56,020 bases of DNA. It comes from Mesorhizobium alhagi CCNWXJ12-2 (GTDB taxonomy: Bacteria; Pseudomonadota; Alphaproteobacteria; Rhizobiales; Rhizobiaceae). Shown here in pieces: positions 33,674 through 42,910 of the stretch. The position numbers and the translations under genes were made by a program. The stretch is taken from positions 1-56,020 of the forward strand of contig NZ_AHAM01000262.1 in assembly GCF_000236565.1 (NCBI RefSeq), given 5' to 3'. How positions within the stretch are numbered: position 1 is the stretch's first letter; each line of letters starts with the position of its first letter. The notes under the pieces were generated by a model. The model worked only from the letters and a program-made list of their open reading frames with translations, had not been told where the DNA came from and searched no databases.

Positions 33674-34081
33674 ATGAAAAGGACTGCGGGCAAGCCTCAC
33701 GCCGACACGAGGCTCGTGAAATTTCTGGAAAAACGTATTCTCGAGCTCAGGCCGAGAATGACTCAGGTGGAGATCGCCGCTGAGGCAGGTTTTCCCTCCA
33801 CCAATATGTTGGCAATGGTGAAGGCTGGCACATGCAAGCTGCCACTCGACCGTGTGCCCGCATTGGCCAAGGCACTCGAATGCGATCCGGCGCGGCTGTT
33901 CATGCTCGCCGTGGAGCAGCAGGATAGTGCGCTTGCCCTGGTCGTCAGGGAGATATTCGGCACTGCTGTCACGAAGAACGAGGTCGACTGGCTGGAGGAG
34001 ATCAGATCTGCGTCGGATCACATCGACCCCAGCCTGACGACGAAGGCGAAGAAGGCGATCCGGGGGTTGTTCGGCAAATGA
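33674..34081 (+). CDS. XRE-type HTH protein
   Basis: 135 residues from ATG 33674 (GGAG at ~6 bases). MTQVEIAAEAGFPSTNMLAM with VKAGTCKLPLDRVPALAKAL is a lambda-repressor-like helix-turn-helix. The C-terminal half is helical without a recognised effector domain. Its stop overlaps the next start (ATGA), so it heads a three-gene operon and probably autoregulates it. Confidence 0.85.
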   Translation: MKRTAGKPHADTRLVKFLEKRILELRPRMTQVEIAAEAGFPSTNMLAMVKAGTCKLPLDRVPALAKALECDPARLFMLAVEQQDSALALVVREIFGTAVTKNEVDWLEEIRSASDHIDPSLTTKAKKAIRGLFGK

Positions 34082-34287
34082 CCACGGAGACAGAACACCT
34101 TGCCAGCGATCGTCCGTGGGACCGCCCCATTTCGGCCAATGAGAGACTCTGGATCGAGGTAATCAGGCTGGCGACTTGGGACAGCGATCCGCCGCCGACG
34201 CTCAAGCGCGTCCAGCAGTTGCGACGAGTATTTGAAGATTTGCGCCGCTCTGGTCCGTTTGCAAAGTTCGATAAACATGACGACTAA
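34078..34287 (+). CDS. Small protein of unknown function
   Basis: 69 residues (MTTETEHLASDRPWDRPISA…), helical, with SANERLWIEVIRLATWD and LKRVQQLRRVFEDLRRS. No family recognised. Four-base overlap with the XRE gene upstream and 11-base overlap with the NYN gene downstream show tight coupling, the main reason to accept it. Confidence 0.7.
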   Translation: MTTETEHLASDRPWDRPISANERLWIEVIRLATWDSDPPPTLKRVQQLRRVFEDLRRSGPFAKFDKHDD

Positions 34288-35113
34288 GCGGGAAACCAGG
34301 CGCATCGCCGTCCTCATAGACGCCGAGAACGTCCCGGCGAGCACGATTGGCCGCGTCATCTGCGAGGTCGCGGAAAGGTTCGGAAGCCCCGTCCTGAGGC
34401 GGGCATACGGCGACTTCAATGGTCCGCAGGCCGCCGTCTGGGAAGAAGTCTTTGCCCGACAGGCCATCGTGCCGCACCATCAGTTCGCCTACGGCCGGGG
34501 CAAGAACTCGGCCGATATCGCGCTGGTCATCGACGCGATGGATCTCGTTCACAGCGGCGACTATGACGGTTTCTGCATCGTGTCGTCGGACAGCGATTTC
34601 ATGCGCCTGGCGATCCGCATCCGCGAGCAGAACCTGGACTGCTATGTTTTCGGCAGTCACAAGACGCCAGAGCGGTTCAAGCGCGCTTGCACCCGCTTCG
34701 TTCATCTCGAGAACCTGAAGTTCGACGCACACAACGCCGCCTCGCACGCGAAGATGAAGCCATTGCGTCCGATCAGCGACGCCAAGCAGATCATCAGAAC
34801 CAGCATGACCAGCCTCGCCGTCGAGCCGGGGAGTTGGGTGCTGCTCGACCATCTCGAGCGCGAGCTCGAACGCCAGAGAAATGACTTCGATCCGAGGACA
34901 TATGGACATCTCCGCTTGCGGGACTTGCTCATTGCCCTCGGACGTCCGGTAATCGTCGATGCACCGCGCGACGGAGAGGCCCAGGTCCGGTTGATCACCA
35001 AGAAGAGAAAGGCAAAACCGATGGCGACGAGGGATAAAGTGCAGGTAGTGCTTCACGATGCCGGGCTCGATGACACGGACGTCGAATTAGGAACCGGGGA
35101 ACTCGTGTCTTGA
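34277..35113 (+). CDS. NYN-domain RNase with C-terminal OST-HTH/LOTUS domain
   Basis: 278 residues from ATG 34277. The NYN (PIN-like) fold shows its acidic metal residues: RIAVLIDAENVPAST, KNSADIALVIDAMDLVHSG, and GFCIVSSDSDFMRLAIRIRE. The remainder (residues ~175-245; LLDHLERELERQRNDFDPRT, YGHLRLRDLLIAL) resembles the OST-HTH/LOTUS RNA-binding module. Such proteins are widespread and mostly uncharacterised; likely an RNA-directed nuclease. A 7-bp stem-loop (35119-35141) follows the stop. Confidence 0.88.
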   Translation: MTTKRETRRIAVLIDAENVPASTIGRVICEVAERFGSPVLRRAYGDFNGPQAAVWEEVFARQAIVPHHQFAYGRGKNSADIALVIDAMDLVHSGDYDGFCIVSSDSDFMRLAIRIREQNLDCYVFGSHKTPERFKRACTRFVHLENLKFDAHNAASHAKMKPLRPISDAKQIIRTSMTSLAVEPGSWVLLDHLERELERQRNDFDPRTYGHLRLRDLLIALGRPVIVDAPRDGEAQVRLITKKRKAKPMATRDKVQVVLHDAGLDDTDVELGTGELVS

Positions 35114-35682
35114 TGGACCCAGCCGTCTGCCGCGCGGCTGGCTTGTCAGACCTGTGCGCCATCCTGGTGACGACGGGCCGTGTCTTTACCGTTGTGTAGC
35201 CGGGTGGAACCGGCGGTTAGGAACCAAGGGACTTTTGTCCCGAGAAACTGGCAGCGAACCATGGGAGGTTCGAGCGGGGCGAGATCGAAGTCCTAGAAAC
35301 CCCGCTGACGACCATCCGGATGCGTTTTGGCGCCCCACACATCGGCCGAAGATCCGCCCATGCCGAACTCAGTCCTTGTTACGCAAAGGCCGCGGCCACC
35401 GGGCCGGACGGGTCGACGAAGCGGTCCATCGAAGATCGGCCGGAACCTAACGCACCGAAGCAATGTCGACGTTTGCAACGCGGTGCATCACGAGCTGATG
35501 TTCGGTGGAGTCGAGGAAGGTCTGCTCGCTCGCCAAATCCAGACGTTCTCGAGGCTCATTCGTGCAACGGTTGGAGTTCCCGCGTATTTGCCCTCCCGAA
35601 CGCAGGGACTGCCCATCGTCCAGAATCTCGCTGCGCCTGTTCGAACATGCTTGCAGATCATCCAGCCGGAGTGAGGGCAAGA
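35114..35682. other. No supported gene; probable decayed DNA
   Basis: About 570 bases between the NYN gene and the DUF1501 gene. Frames of 70-115 codons exist but show no ribosome site, conserved wording or neighbour overlap. It starts with the hairpin CCAGCCG/CGGCTGG (35119-35141), a possible terminator for the NYN operon. Confidence 0.5.
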
Positions 35683-36837
35683 TTAGACCGATTCCGTGTG
35701 TGTTGGATTGGCCCTAAACAGTCCAGGCATTGCCGGTATCCCGGCGGCGCTTGGGAAAATCTTGGCCAATGCTCGGTCAGGAAGACGCAGGTGTTCCGTC
35801 AGAATGGCTCGTATGATCGATCGCGCGTCGGTCGTAGCAGCCAGGTCTGTCCCGCCTTGAAGCCGGTCGGGAGCAAGTCCGGGCCAGCGATTCCCGATCC
35901 GACCACCCGCGACGGCGCCGCCCATCAGAAATGTAACGCTGGCGGTCCCGTGTTCGGTGCCGCCGTCGGCGTTAAGCGCTACCGAGCGGCCAAACTCGGT
36001 GACCACCAGGACCGCCGTCCTCTTCCAGGCAGGCCCGGACGCCTTGGCAAATGTGACGAGGCCGCGCGCCAGCGCATCCAACGCCCGCGCCAGCCGTCCG
36101 GCTTGCGCTCCCTGCGCGACATGAGTATCGAAGCCGGCCAATTCAAGCATCGCGATACGCGGGCCGCCCGCCGCCGATAGGACCAGAGCGCCGTTCCCGG
36201 CCGCTTCGGCAATGCGGGCGGCGTCGGCTACGCCGCGTTGTCCAAGAAGGTCATCGCGATCGTCCCCGCCGGCCAGGCATGCGCCCTCGGCACAGAGGCG
36301 GGCGATGTCGAGTCGCGGATTGGCCAGCACAAGATCAGCCAGCATGTCCATTGACCGGTCGGCCGGTGCCGCCCTCCACACCGCGTGCTGCCTGCTCGAC
36401 AGCACGGATGAAGCCCGGTCGAGCCATCCGGCGCTGCCACTGTCGATATCGCCATCGAACAGCGCGACCTGGGCAGCCGCATGGGACCGGTCCGCATCTG
36501 GAACGGCCGTCGCGGGCACGATCAGCAACTCGCCGGACTGGTAGTATGGAAGCAATGCTCCCAACGCCGGGTGCAGGGCGAAGAGCCCGTCGAGCTTGAG
36601 GGCAGCAGCAACATCGGCACTGTCAAAAGGCGCGAGGGGGCCGCGTGCCGAGGCAAAATTAGGATCCCCATGCGGTGGCAGGGCGGCAAGGGCATCGAGC
36701 CCGCCGCGTAGATGGACGACGAGCAGGCGCGGTTCGTTGCCGGGCGCGATGGATTCCGCGGCCCTGGCTAAAGGCACGCTGCCGAAGACAGGCGCCAGAA
36801 TAAGCCCTTGCAGGGCGGCTCTTCGGGTCAGTTGCAT
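35683..36837 (-). CDS. DUF1501 family protein with Tat signal
   Basis: 384 residues. The N-terminus MQLTRRAALQGLILAPVFGS has a twin-arginine export motif. The alkaline-phosphatase-like DUF1501 wording follows: RLLVVHLRGGLDALAALPPH, LPYYQSGELLIVPA, AMLELAGFDTHVAQGAQ, VLVVTEFGRSVALNADGGTEH and IFPSAAGIPAMPGLFR. Function of the family is unknown; it is usually beside a DUF1800 gene, which is absent here. The start overlaps the subtilase stop by ten bases, so the two are co-transcribed. Confidence 0.9.
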   Translation of the reverse strand: MQLTRRAALQGLILAPVFGSVPLARAAESIAPGNEPRLLVVHLRGGLDALAALPPHGDPNFASARGPLAPFDSADVAAALKLDGLFALHPALGALLPYYQSGELLIVPATAVPDADRSHAAAQVALFDGDIDSGSAGWLDRASSVLSSRQHAVWRAAPADRSMDMLADLVLANPRLDIARLCAEGACLAGGDDRDDLLGQRGVADAARIAEAAGNGALVLSAAGGPRIAMLELAGFDTHVAQGAQAGRLARALDALARGLVTFAKASGPAWKRTAVLVVTEFGRSVALNADGGTEHGTASVTFLMGGAVAGGRIGNRWPGLAPDRLQGGTDLAATTDARSIIRAILTEHLRLPDRALAKIFPSAAGIPAMPGLFRANPTHTESV

Positions 36838-38171
36838 ATTGGATGAGCCGCATCGGTGAGGTCTGGGTTGCCCGGCGCGTTGTATACGACGCGGTCAACA
36901 TTCTGGTTGTTGGGGAGGCGTCCCGCCTTGATCGCTACCGTACTCACTGTCGCCTTGCGCGCAAGCAGCCCCGCCAGCGCCGGCGCTGCGAAAGATGTTC
37001 CCGAACAGACGTTGCTCCTGAGCTTTGCTGCGCCTTGGCTCTTCCATAGCGTCATTACGCCGACTCCCGGCGCTGCATACAATGCGCCGAACGCCCCTCC
37101 ACGCCATAGCGTATCACACCAGGCATTGTTGACCCCCGCGCAAGGCCCTGAACCTGTCGTCGCAACAAATGTGCTCTCGGAAGCCGACACGCTGTATATG
37201 CCACCTGTGGCCAGCGAACCGTAAGGCGCTGCGTTTGCAGGGAAGTAAGACTGCACCCAAGCGCCAACATCGTTTTCTAGAGCGTTCCCCGCGGCAATGA
37301 CGATGTGCATTCCGCGATCAGCCATTTCATAAAGGTACGAGTCAAACGTCCTGAGGTCCTCGATATCTTCGTCGCTTCTTGCGCTCTCCAAGAACTCCGC
37401 GCCCCAGCTCAAGTTTACAATGTCGCCGGAGTTTGCAATGGCGCGCACATACATGATTGCGAGGAGAGGACCACCAAAGAGCCTGGTCTTGTTTCTTTTG
37501 AAGGCCCTGACGATCTTGAGCCGGGCGCCAGGGGCGACGCCAAGCAGGCCTACATCGCGGCCACGTTTTCCGCCGATGATGCCCGCAACCGCGGTGCCGT
37601 GACCCGACTCATCCCGCGGGTTCGCTGCTGGCTGGCAGGGGCTAGAGACGCAATCAATGATCTCTTCAACATCCAGCAGACCTTCGGACACCACAAGCGG
37701 ATCGACGCCGCTGTCGATTATCCAAACAGTCGGAAGAGTTCCTGTAATCGGCGTCTGCGGCCGGATCACCCTGCAGACGCTGGGCGGAACAATATCGGTA
37801 GGCCACGCTTCCAAGCGCTCCCGCTGCTCGCACATCCCGTCAGCGAACAGATTTACCTCCAAAGAATCGCGCTCCTCGTACCCCTTAGAGCGAAGCTCTT
37901 CGATCTCTCTTTCGGTAAATGTTCCCGTGACCATGCTGACGCCGAGATCAGGCAAGTCAACCGCCCCTAGCTTGCCCTTACCGACAATTTCCTTGTTCAG
38001 TGCGTCGATGTCCTCTTGAAACACTGCCGCCTGGGCAATATCCACGACGAAAGTCTTCTCGACCTCAAGATTCGAGTCAGAAGTCTCTTCGCTAAAGGCC
38101 TTCTGACCGACAATAACGACTGAGGTTAACAGACTTCCGATCATAAGGATACGAAGCCGGTCAAGTATCAT
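36828..38171 (-). CDS. Secreted S8 family serine protease (subtilase)
   Basis: 447 residues; a hydrophobic N-terminal segment (LRILMIGSLLTSVVIVGQ) suggests export. The catalytic triad is clear: Asp in VWIIDSGVD, His in DESGHGTAVAGIIGG, the oxyanion Asn in HIVIAAGNALE, Ser in CSGTSFAAPALAG. The ~110 residues before the catalytic domain may be a propeptide. Several Cys pairs suggest disulphides in the periplasm or outside. AAGGGGGG precedes the ATG at six bases. Confidence 0.93.
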   Translation of the reverse strand: MILDRLRILMIGSLLTSVVIVGQKAFSEETSDSNLEVEKTFVVDIAQAAVFQEDIDALNKEIVGKGKLGAVDLPDLGVSMVTGTFTEREIEELRSKGYEERDSLEVNLFADGMCEQRERLEAWPTDIVPPSVCRVIRPQTPITGTLPTVWIIDSGVDPLVVSEGLLDVEEIIDCVSSPCQPAANPRDESGHGTAVAGIIGGKRGRDVGLLGVAPGARLKIVRAFKRNKTRLFGGPLLAIMYVRAIANSGDIVNLSWGAEFLESARSDEDIEDLRTFDSYLYEMADRGMHIVIAAGNALENDVGAWVQSYFPANAAPYGSLATGGIYSVSASESTFVATTGSGPCAGVNNAWCDTLWRGGAFGALYAAPGVGVMTLWKSQGAAKLRSNVCSGTSFAAPALAGLLARKATVSTVAIKAGRLPNNQNVDRVVYNAPGNPDLTDAAHPICN

Positions 38172-38331
38172 GGCGCCCCCCTTCAGAAGTGCGGCTGACC
38201 CTTCAATTCAGGATGCTCTCATTGTTTCGATCTGTCCATGAAAACTTTCTGGATACCGCATAAGGTTTCGCTCTGCTTGCGGCAAACATCAAAGCCGTTT
38301 AGTCTACCTCCCGATCTCGGATTGAGGAACG

Positions 38332-38916
38332 TTGGCCGTGCCCAAAGCAAAGTTGAATTCAGGCAGACAGGCCCAGGAGATCGGAGCTGCAATTATAGGG
38401 GCTTGGCTCAAGGCTTTGCCGCCTTCGATTGCCGCCAACATCACGGCAATGAACGCGATCAACCCACTAACGATCACTGTCAACACCAATATGTTCGCCT
38501 CGAGCAACGTGATTTCGCTTCGCAATAGCCAGAACGAGGTCACGAGGGACGTTTTGGTTGGCACCGTCACCGCGACGTCTCCCACCAGCCAGAGATTCAC
38601 AATTCTCCAGGCCAATGGAAACCCACTTCGCTACCCGCGTCGGGCGCCAACTATGCAAGGAGGCGCGGTAGCAACCGCTACTCCCCTTATTGGACTACAT
38701 GACGATCTGACGGTGGTGCTTCAAGAAGTCATCAAGGAGCGCGTAAATCTGGTTTTTGATCAGCCCGGAGAAATAAACATTGTAGTTCCGACGCTACCAA
38801 ATGACGTGCTCACCCGAGACGACCTGATAAAGTATCTCCGCGATTATCACCGATACGGCCAGGGCCGGCATTATCACGACGAGCTTGCCACGGCCGTCCT
38901 CTTCGGGTGCAGGTGA
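38332..38916 (+). CDS. Hypothetical protein divergent from the subtilase
   Basis: About 194 residues from TTG 38332 or 192 from GTG 38338; GAGGA lies a few bases upstream. Ordered, varied composition (INPLTITVNTNMFASSNVIS; TSQRFTILQANGNPL; VVLQEVIKERVNLVFDQPGE; LTRDDLIKYLRDYHRYGQG) suggests a real protein with a mainly beta middle and a helical end. I recognise no family. Shared 160-base upstream region with the protease; could be its substrate or inhibitor, but nothing shows this. Confidence 0.5.
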   Translation: MAVPKAKLNSGRQAQEIGAAIIGAWLKALPPSIAANITAMNAINPLTITVNTNMFASSNVISLRNSQNEVTRDVLVGTVTATSPTSQRFTILQANGNPLRYPRRAPTMQGGAVATATPLIGLHDDLTVVLQEVIKERVNLVFDQPGEINIVVPTLPNDVLTRDDLIKYLRDYHRYGQGRHYHDELATAVLFGCR

Positions 38917-38934
38917 CAGCGACAGCCCATTTCT

Positions 38935-40662
38935 CTATTCCGGCAATCCCGCGCCCCGCATGCCGTTAAGCAGCGTGTTGCGGTCTCCGTCCAGCTTGTA
39001 AGGTTCCTTGGTAGCGAATCGCAGCGCGGAGAATTCCGGTGCGCCTCGCATAACCAGGGACGCATAGGTCTCCGCCTCCGCACTTCGCCCAAGCAGGGCG
39101 TTTGAGGCGGCCAGATAGACCGTGACCCACGTTGGCATTGTGGACGAGCGGCCCAGATCGACAAGCGCCTGATCGGGACGGTGGGCAATAAAATGGGCAA
39201 GGCCGCGGAACGGCCAATACCACGAAGGTTCGTAGAGGGGATCGAGCACTCGCGCCCGTTCGAACCAGCCCAAGGCACTTTGGGGCTCGCCGGCAAATGT
39301 TTGATATGTTCCCTGATAGGAGACTTGCTCCGGATCGTGCGGATTGAGGTCGAGCGCGCGCGTGTATAGCTGGGATGCCACCTCGAAGTCACGACGGTGG
39401 AGGAGCACCCAGCCCAGTATGTTCAGGCAGACTGGATCGTTGGGTGAAAGCGCCACCGCCTTCTTGGCGATGTCATATGCCTCGGCAAGCACCGCATCCG
39501 ACGGCCCCATGTCGCGGAACCATTCGAGCTGTTTATAGTGGGCGAGCTTGGCGTACGCGCGCCCGTAGGATGGATCGAGCTCGATCGCCCGCTCGTACCA
39601 TTGTCGGGCCTCCGTTTCGGCCGCGATGTCGCCCAGGGGCAGGGCATTGCCCCGAAGCACGCACTCGTAGGCCGCGAGATTGGCAGGTGGTTTACGCCGC
39701 GCCTTCTCAGCGCCTGCGGCCGTAAGACGGCCGATGACGGTTCCGACGATCTTTCCGATCAGTTCGTCCTGGACCTCGAAAACGTCCTGCTCGTCCCCGT
39801 CGTAATGCTCGGCCCACAAGCACTCACCCGAGGTTGCGTCGACCAGCTCGCAAGAAATGCGCATTCGCCGGCCCATGCGGCGGATGCCGCCTTCGATGAC
39901 AAAATCCACGCCGTTATCCGCGACCAGTGCGAGCTCGACATCCTTGAGCCGCGTCGACGTGTAATGGGACGCAACCGTGAGCTGAGTAAAGCGCGTCAGT
40001 TCCGTGACGACGTCTTCGGTGAAGCCGTCGCTGAAGTACGGTTGGACATCGCCCGCGCTCTTGAACGGGCGAACGAGGATGGAGGGCTTGCTCGGTTGTG
40101 CAGTCGATGCAGGTGGCAGCCCTTTGGGCTTGTGGAACAACGAGTATACGGGAACCGGGCGTGGAATGTTCTTGAGATGCTGTTCACCGCAATACTCAAA
40201 CGGAAGATGAATTTTGTCGCGAACTTCGTCGTGCACCTTTCCGGAAAGGCAGATGCCGCCTGGGCTGGCGAACTGTTCCAGGCGCGCGGCTATGTTGACG
40301 CCATCTCCGAAAACATCGCCATCAGTATCGACAATGATGTCACCGAAGTTGATCCCAATCCGGAGAAAAATTTCCTGGCTGGCCTTCCCCGCAGAGTGGA
40401 CGCCGAGCAGTTCCTGGACTTCCACTGCCGACCGCACGGCTCCGACAGCGCTTGGGAACTCGGCGAGCATCCCGTCTCCGGTCGTTCTCACCACCCGCCC
40501 CCGGTGGTGGGTGATCCTGGGCTCTATTTGGTCCCGCATGAGATGCTTCACGAGGGCGAAGGTGCGTTCCTCGTCCCGGGCCATTAGCGACGAGTAACCG
40601 ACCACGTCAGCAGCCAGGATAGCCGTCAGACGTCGCTGAAGATTGCTGTCTCCCGCGTTCAT
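38935..40662 (-). CDS. Class III adenylate/guanylate cyclase with TPR tail
   Basis: 575 residues from ATG 40662 (GAGGGG before it). Residues ~10-170 form the cyclase domain: TAILAADVVGYSSLMARDEE with the metal Asp, VRTTGDGMLAEFPS, and DVFGDGVNIAARLEQFASPG with transition-state Asn and Arg. Residues ~195-330 are the FlgO/TolB-like block typical of rhizobial cyclases (SDGFTEDVVTELTRFTQLTV; IEGGIRRMGRRMRISCELVD), then TPR repeats to the end (ARQWYERAIELDPSYGRAYA). Cytoplasmic; makes cAMP or cGMP in response to an unknown signal. Confidence 0.9.
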   Translation of the reverse strand: MNAGDSNLQRRLTAILAADVVGYSSLMARDEERTFALVKHLMRDQIEPRITHHRGRVVRTTGDGMLAEFPSAVGAVRSAVEVQELLGVHSAGKASQEIFLRIGINFGDIIVDTDGDVFGDGVNIAARLEQFASPGGICLSGKVHDEVRDKIHLPFEYCGEQHLKNIPRPVPVYSLFHKPKGLPPASTAQPSKPSILVRPFKSAGDVQPYFSDGFTEDVVTELTRFTQLTVASHYTSTRLKDVELALVADNGVDFVIEGGIRRMGRRMRISCELVDATSGECLWAEHYDGDEQDVFEVQDELIGKIVGTVIGRLTAAGAEKARRKPPANLAAYECVLRGNALPLGDIAAETEARQWYERAIELDPSYGRAYAKLAHYKQLEWFRDMGPSDAVLAEAYDIAKKAVALSPNDPVCLNILGWVLLHRRDFEVASQLYTRALDLNPHDPEQVSYQGTYQTFAGEPQSALGWFERARVLDPLYEPSWYWPFRGLAHFIAHRPDQALVDLGRSSTMPTWVTVYLAASNALLGRSAEAETYASLVMRGAPEFSALRFATKEPYKLDGDRNTLLNGMRGAGLPE

Positions 40663-40829
40663 TCTACCCCTCGGCGGGTTATATGCTCGACGTTGGCTGC
40701 TTGACGACATCAAAGCGCCTCGCAGAGTTTGCATCATACTTCAGTGCGTGTCAGCGTGCGAATGAGCAATTTGTGCCGATAGTGCATAGGATCGAACATT
40801 GAGGGCGTTGCTTGGGTGAAGGGTCCATC

Positions 40830-42068
40830 ATGCCGGAGCGGCAGGCGTTCGAGGCTGGGGCCGGCGGATCAAGCCTAGTTTACGGCCCCATCGTGATCAC
40901 CGATCCCACGCTCGGTTGCCCGATCACGGTCGCGGCCGGTCCCGTACGAGGGGCCAAACCTCCTCGTTTCGCGTCAGGGTGGGGCAACACCATTCAGGAG
41001 GCGGCAACCGCCTGCGGATACGAGGCCGATGAAACCTATTTCGCCCAGATGATCCCTCATGAGCGGCTCTCACATGCCCGCGCCGGCGAATTGCGCGGGC
41101 ACGTGATCGAGCCGCCTGCACTCACACTTTTCAGCGATGCGCAGTATGGCGAGCGGATGCACTGGAACGAAAACGTCGATGATAGCCGCGCGGTCCCGAT
41201 TCGCTGGCGCAGGTCGCAGCCGCTGGACTGGATCCGGAGCGATCCACGCTTTAGCACGAGCGAGGCCTGGCTGCCTGCGGGATTGTGCTTTCTCGGGTTT
41301 CCTAACGACGAGTCATCAGGCCTGCCCCCGGCGGACTCCAATGGTCTTGCGAGGGGGTCGAGTATAGAGGACGCGGTCGTGCGCGGCTTCTTGGAAGTCG
41401 TGGAACGCGATGCAACAGCCATATGGTGGTACCATCAGCTGGTTCTGCCTCTGATAGACCTGACTTCGCTGGCGGATGGGCTGGCGTCCCAATACGCCGA
41501 TTGGCTGCAGACGCAGAGCCGGGAATTGCGCCTGCTGAACCTGAAGCTCGACCTGCCCATCCCCGTTGTCGCCGCGATCTCCCATGATGTCGGCGGGCGG
41601 GCGATGGCGTTTGGCCTCGCGGCCGGCCGATCCACCTCGGAGGCGGCACGACGGGCTGTGGGTGAACTTGCAGAATGTGAGGCGAACCTTGCGCTCCTGA
41701 AACGGACGGCCGTTCTGTCCGGCACCGCGGGTTTTACCATGGGGGCACTGCAACTCTACCGGTGGCATCTGGAAGTGGACATTCACCAGTATCCACACCT
41801 GTTGGGCGGCGCGACCGTTCCGGCCTCGCCTGACGAGTTGCGACTCGACTGGTGCTCTTGTCTCGACACCTGCCGGAAGCGGGACCTTGAGCTCCTCGTG
41901 GTCGACCTGACGCGCGACCGCAAATCACCTGTCGCACGCGTGTTTGTGCCTGGCCTTCGTCATACGAAACCCAGGTTCGCCGCCGGGAGGCTCTACGATG
42001 TTCCGGTTCGCATGGGGTTGAAGCCGTCATTGTCCCAGCCCAGCTTCGAAACACTCTTTCCATTATGA
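40830..42068 (+). CDS. Orphan YcaO-domain protein
   Basis: 412 residues from ATG 40830 (a TTG six codons earlier is possible). YcaO hallmarks: ASGWGNTIQEAATACGYEAD, LARGSSIEDAVVRGFLEVVE with RDATAIWWY, and AAGRSTSEAARRAVGELAEC, which include ATP-binding Glu residues. YcaO enzymes activate peptide backbone amides with ATP to form azolines or thioamides. No E1-like partner, dehydrogenase or clear precursor peptide is next to it. The C-terminus (SFETLFPL) lacks the P-x-P-x-P seen in azoline-forming YcaOs. Divergent from the cyclase gene. Confidence 0.87.
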   Translation: MPERQAFEAGAGGSSLVYGPIVITDPTLGCPITVAAGPVRGAKPPRFASGWGNTIQEAATACGYEADETYFAQMIPHERLSHARAGELRGHVIEPPALTLFSDAQYGERMHWNENVDDSRAVPIRWRRSQPLDWIRSDPRFSTSEAWLPAGLCFLGFPNDESSGLPPADSNGLARGSSIEDAVVRGFLEVVERDATAIWWYHQLVLPLIDLTSLADGLASQYADWLQTQSRELRLLNLKLDLPIPVVAAISHDVGGRAMAFGLAAGRSTSEAARRAVGELAECEANLALLKRTAVLSGTAGFTMGALQLYRWHLEVDIHQYPHLLGGATVPASPDELRLDWCSCLDTCRKRDLELLVVDLTRDRKSPVARVFVPGLRHTKPRFAAGRLYDVPVRMGLKPSLSQPSFETLFPL

Positions 42069-42384
42069 TGCCTAAGCTGCGTCATGCTGAGAGCCAGGAA
42101 AGAGGCTTTCATGCCCGGAGCCGCGACCTTTAAGAGGGGACCGGCGGGTTGAGACAGTTTGGCAGCTTGCTCCGGTGAACTTGGTCCTTGAAGCCCGCCG
42201 ATTCACGTAATTTCCCGCATAGCGTGTCCTTATCGTGGATCATCCTTGGATCTGTCGATTCACAATGCCCGTGTCGCGAATCCGGGGCCACTTCTGAAGG
42301 CGCGCTCGGCGGTGGACCCAAATGGACAGGTCGCGGCAACGTTAACATCGACGTTAACATTGATCGGTCTTGGGCATCGCTGCG
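42069..42384. other. No supported gene; contains GTTAAC repeats
   Basis: About 316 bases after the YcaO gene. A 66-codon rightward frame starting with TTG (42188) has no ribosome site. Towards the right end are two tandem 12-base units ACGTTAACATYG (42339-42362) and then the perfect palindrome GCGTTAACGC (42382-42391). Confidence 0.45.
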
Positions 42385-42810
42385 TTAACGCGATTGTTTC
42401 GTCATCTTAGCAAATAGCCGATTTTCGTAACCCATATTTAACACAGAGTTGACGTTGGAGACGTGAATTCGTGTTTTTGCCTTCAGGTTAACTTCTGCTG
42501 AACCTTCGCATTTCAGGGACTTACGTGCAATTGAAAGGACCGACTGGTCGGCAGTAGCACTGGTCGCAAAAATCCGTTTCGTTCCATCGAAAAGCAATTC
42601 GAGCTCTGCTGCATCAGCCCTCATGCCTAGCCCTGGAAAGCGAGCGGAATCCTTGGACAGCCTGGGAGAATATATATTATCCGAGACCTCTGAGGGCGCT
42701 TCGCTGTGCTCGACCGAGTGTGTTCTCTTCGGACGGGTGCTGCTGGCACGGCGACCCGGATGCACTCCATTGCTGAGGCCCACGCGGTCGATCGACGTGC
42801 ACTTGCCCAT
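42385..42810 (-). CDS. Hypothetical protein, 141 aa
   Basis: Ordered composition in the C-terminal two thirds (MRADAAELELLFDGTKRIFA; DQSVLSIARKSLKCEGSAEV), lower G+C than the surroundings. Start ATG 42810 is tentative and the N-terminal 50 residues are Arg/Ser-rich and less convincing; an ATG at the MRADAAEL position would give ~79 residues. No family recognised. It lies downstream of the HTH gene and of a pair of short palindromes. Confidence 0.35.
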   Translation of the reverse strand: MGKCTSIDRVGLSNGVHPGRRASSTRPKRTHSVEHSEAPSEVSDNIYSPRLSKDSARFPGLGMRADAAELELLFDGTKRIFATSATADQSVLSIARKSLKCEGSAEVNLKAKTRIHVSNVNSVLNMGYENRLFAKMTKQSR

Positions 42811-42910
42811 GGTGCGGAATATCCGTTAGGAGATCGGCCGATCCGCCAATGCGACAGATTTGACAGGTGGCAGCGCGAACAGGCGAATCTTCCGCCTCTC
42901 CGCCAGATTC

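Noticed and set aside
35120-35260. Group II intron or insertion-sequence end after the NYN gene
   Set aside because: No domain V-like hairpin, no terminal inverted repeats with target duplications and no transposase wording were found.
42188-42388. Cys/Ser/Gly-containing 66-codon frame as a RiPP precursor for the YcaO enzyme
   Set aside because: TTG start without ribosome site, no leader-core pattern, and its end overlaps the GTTAAC repeats.
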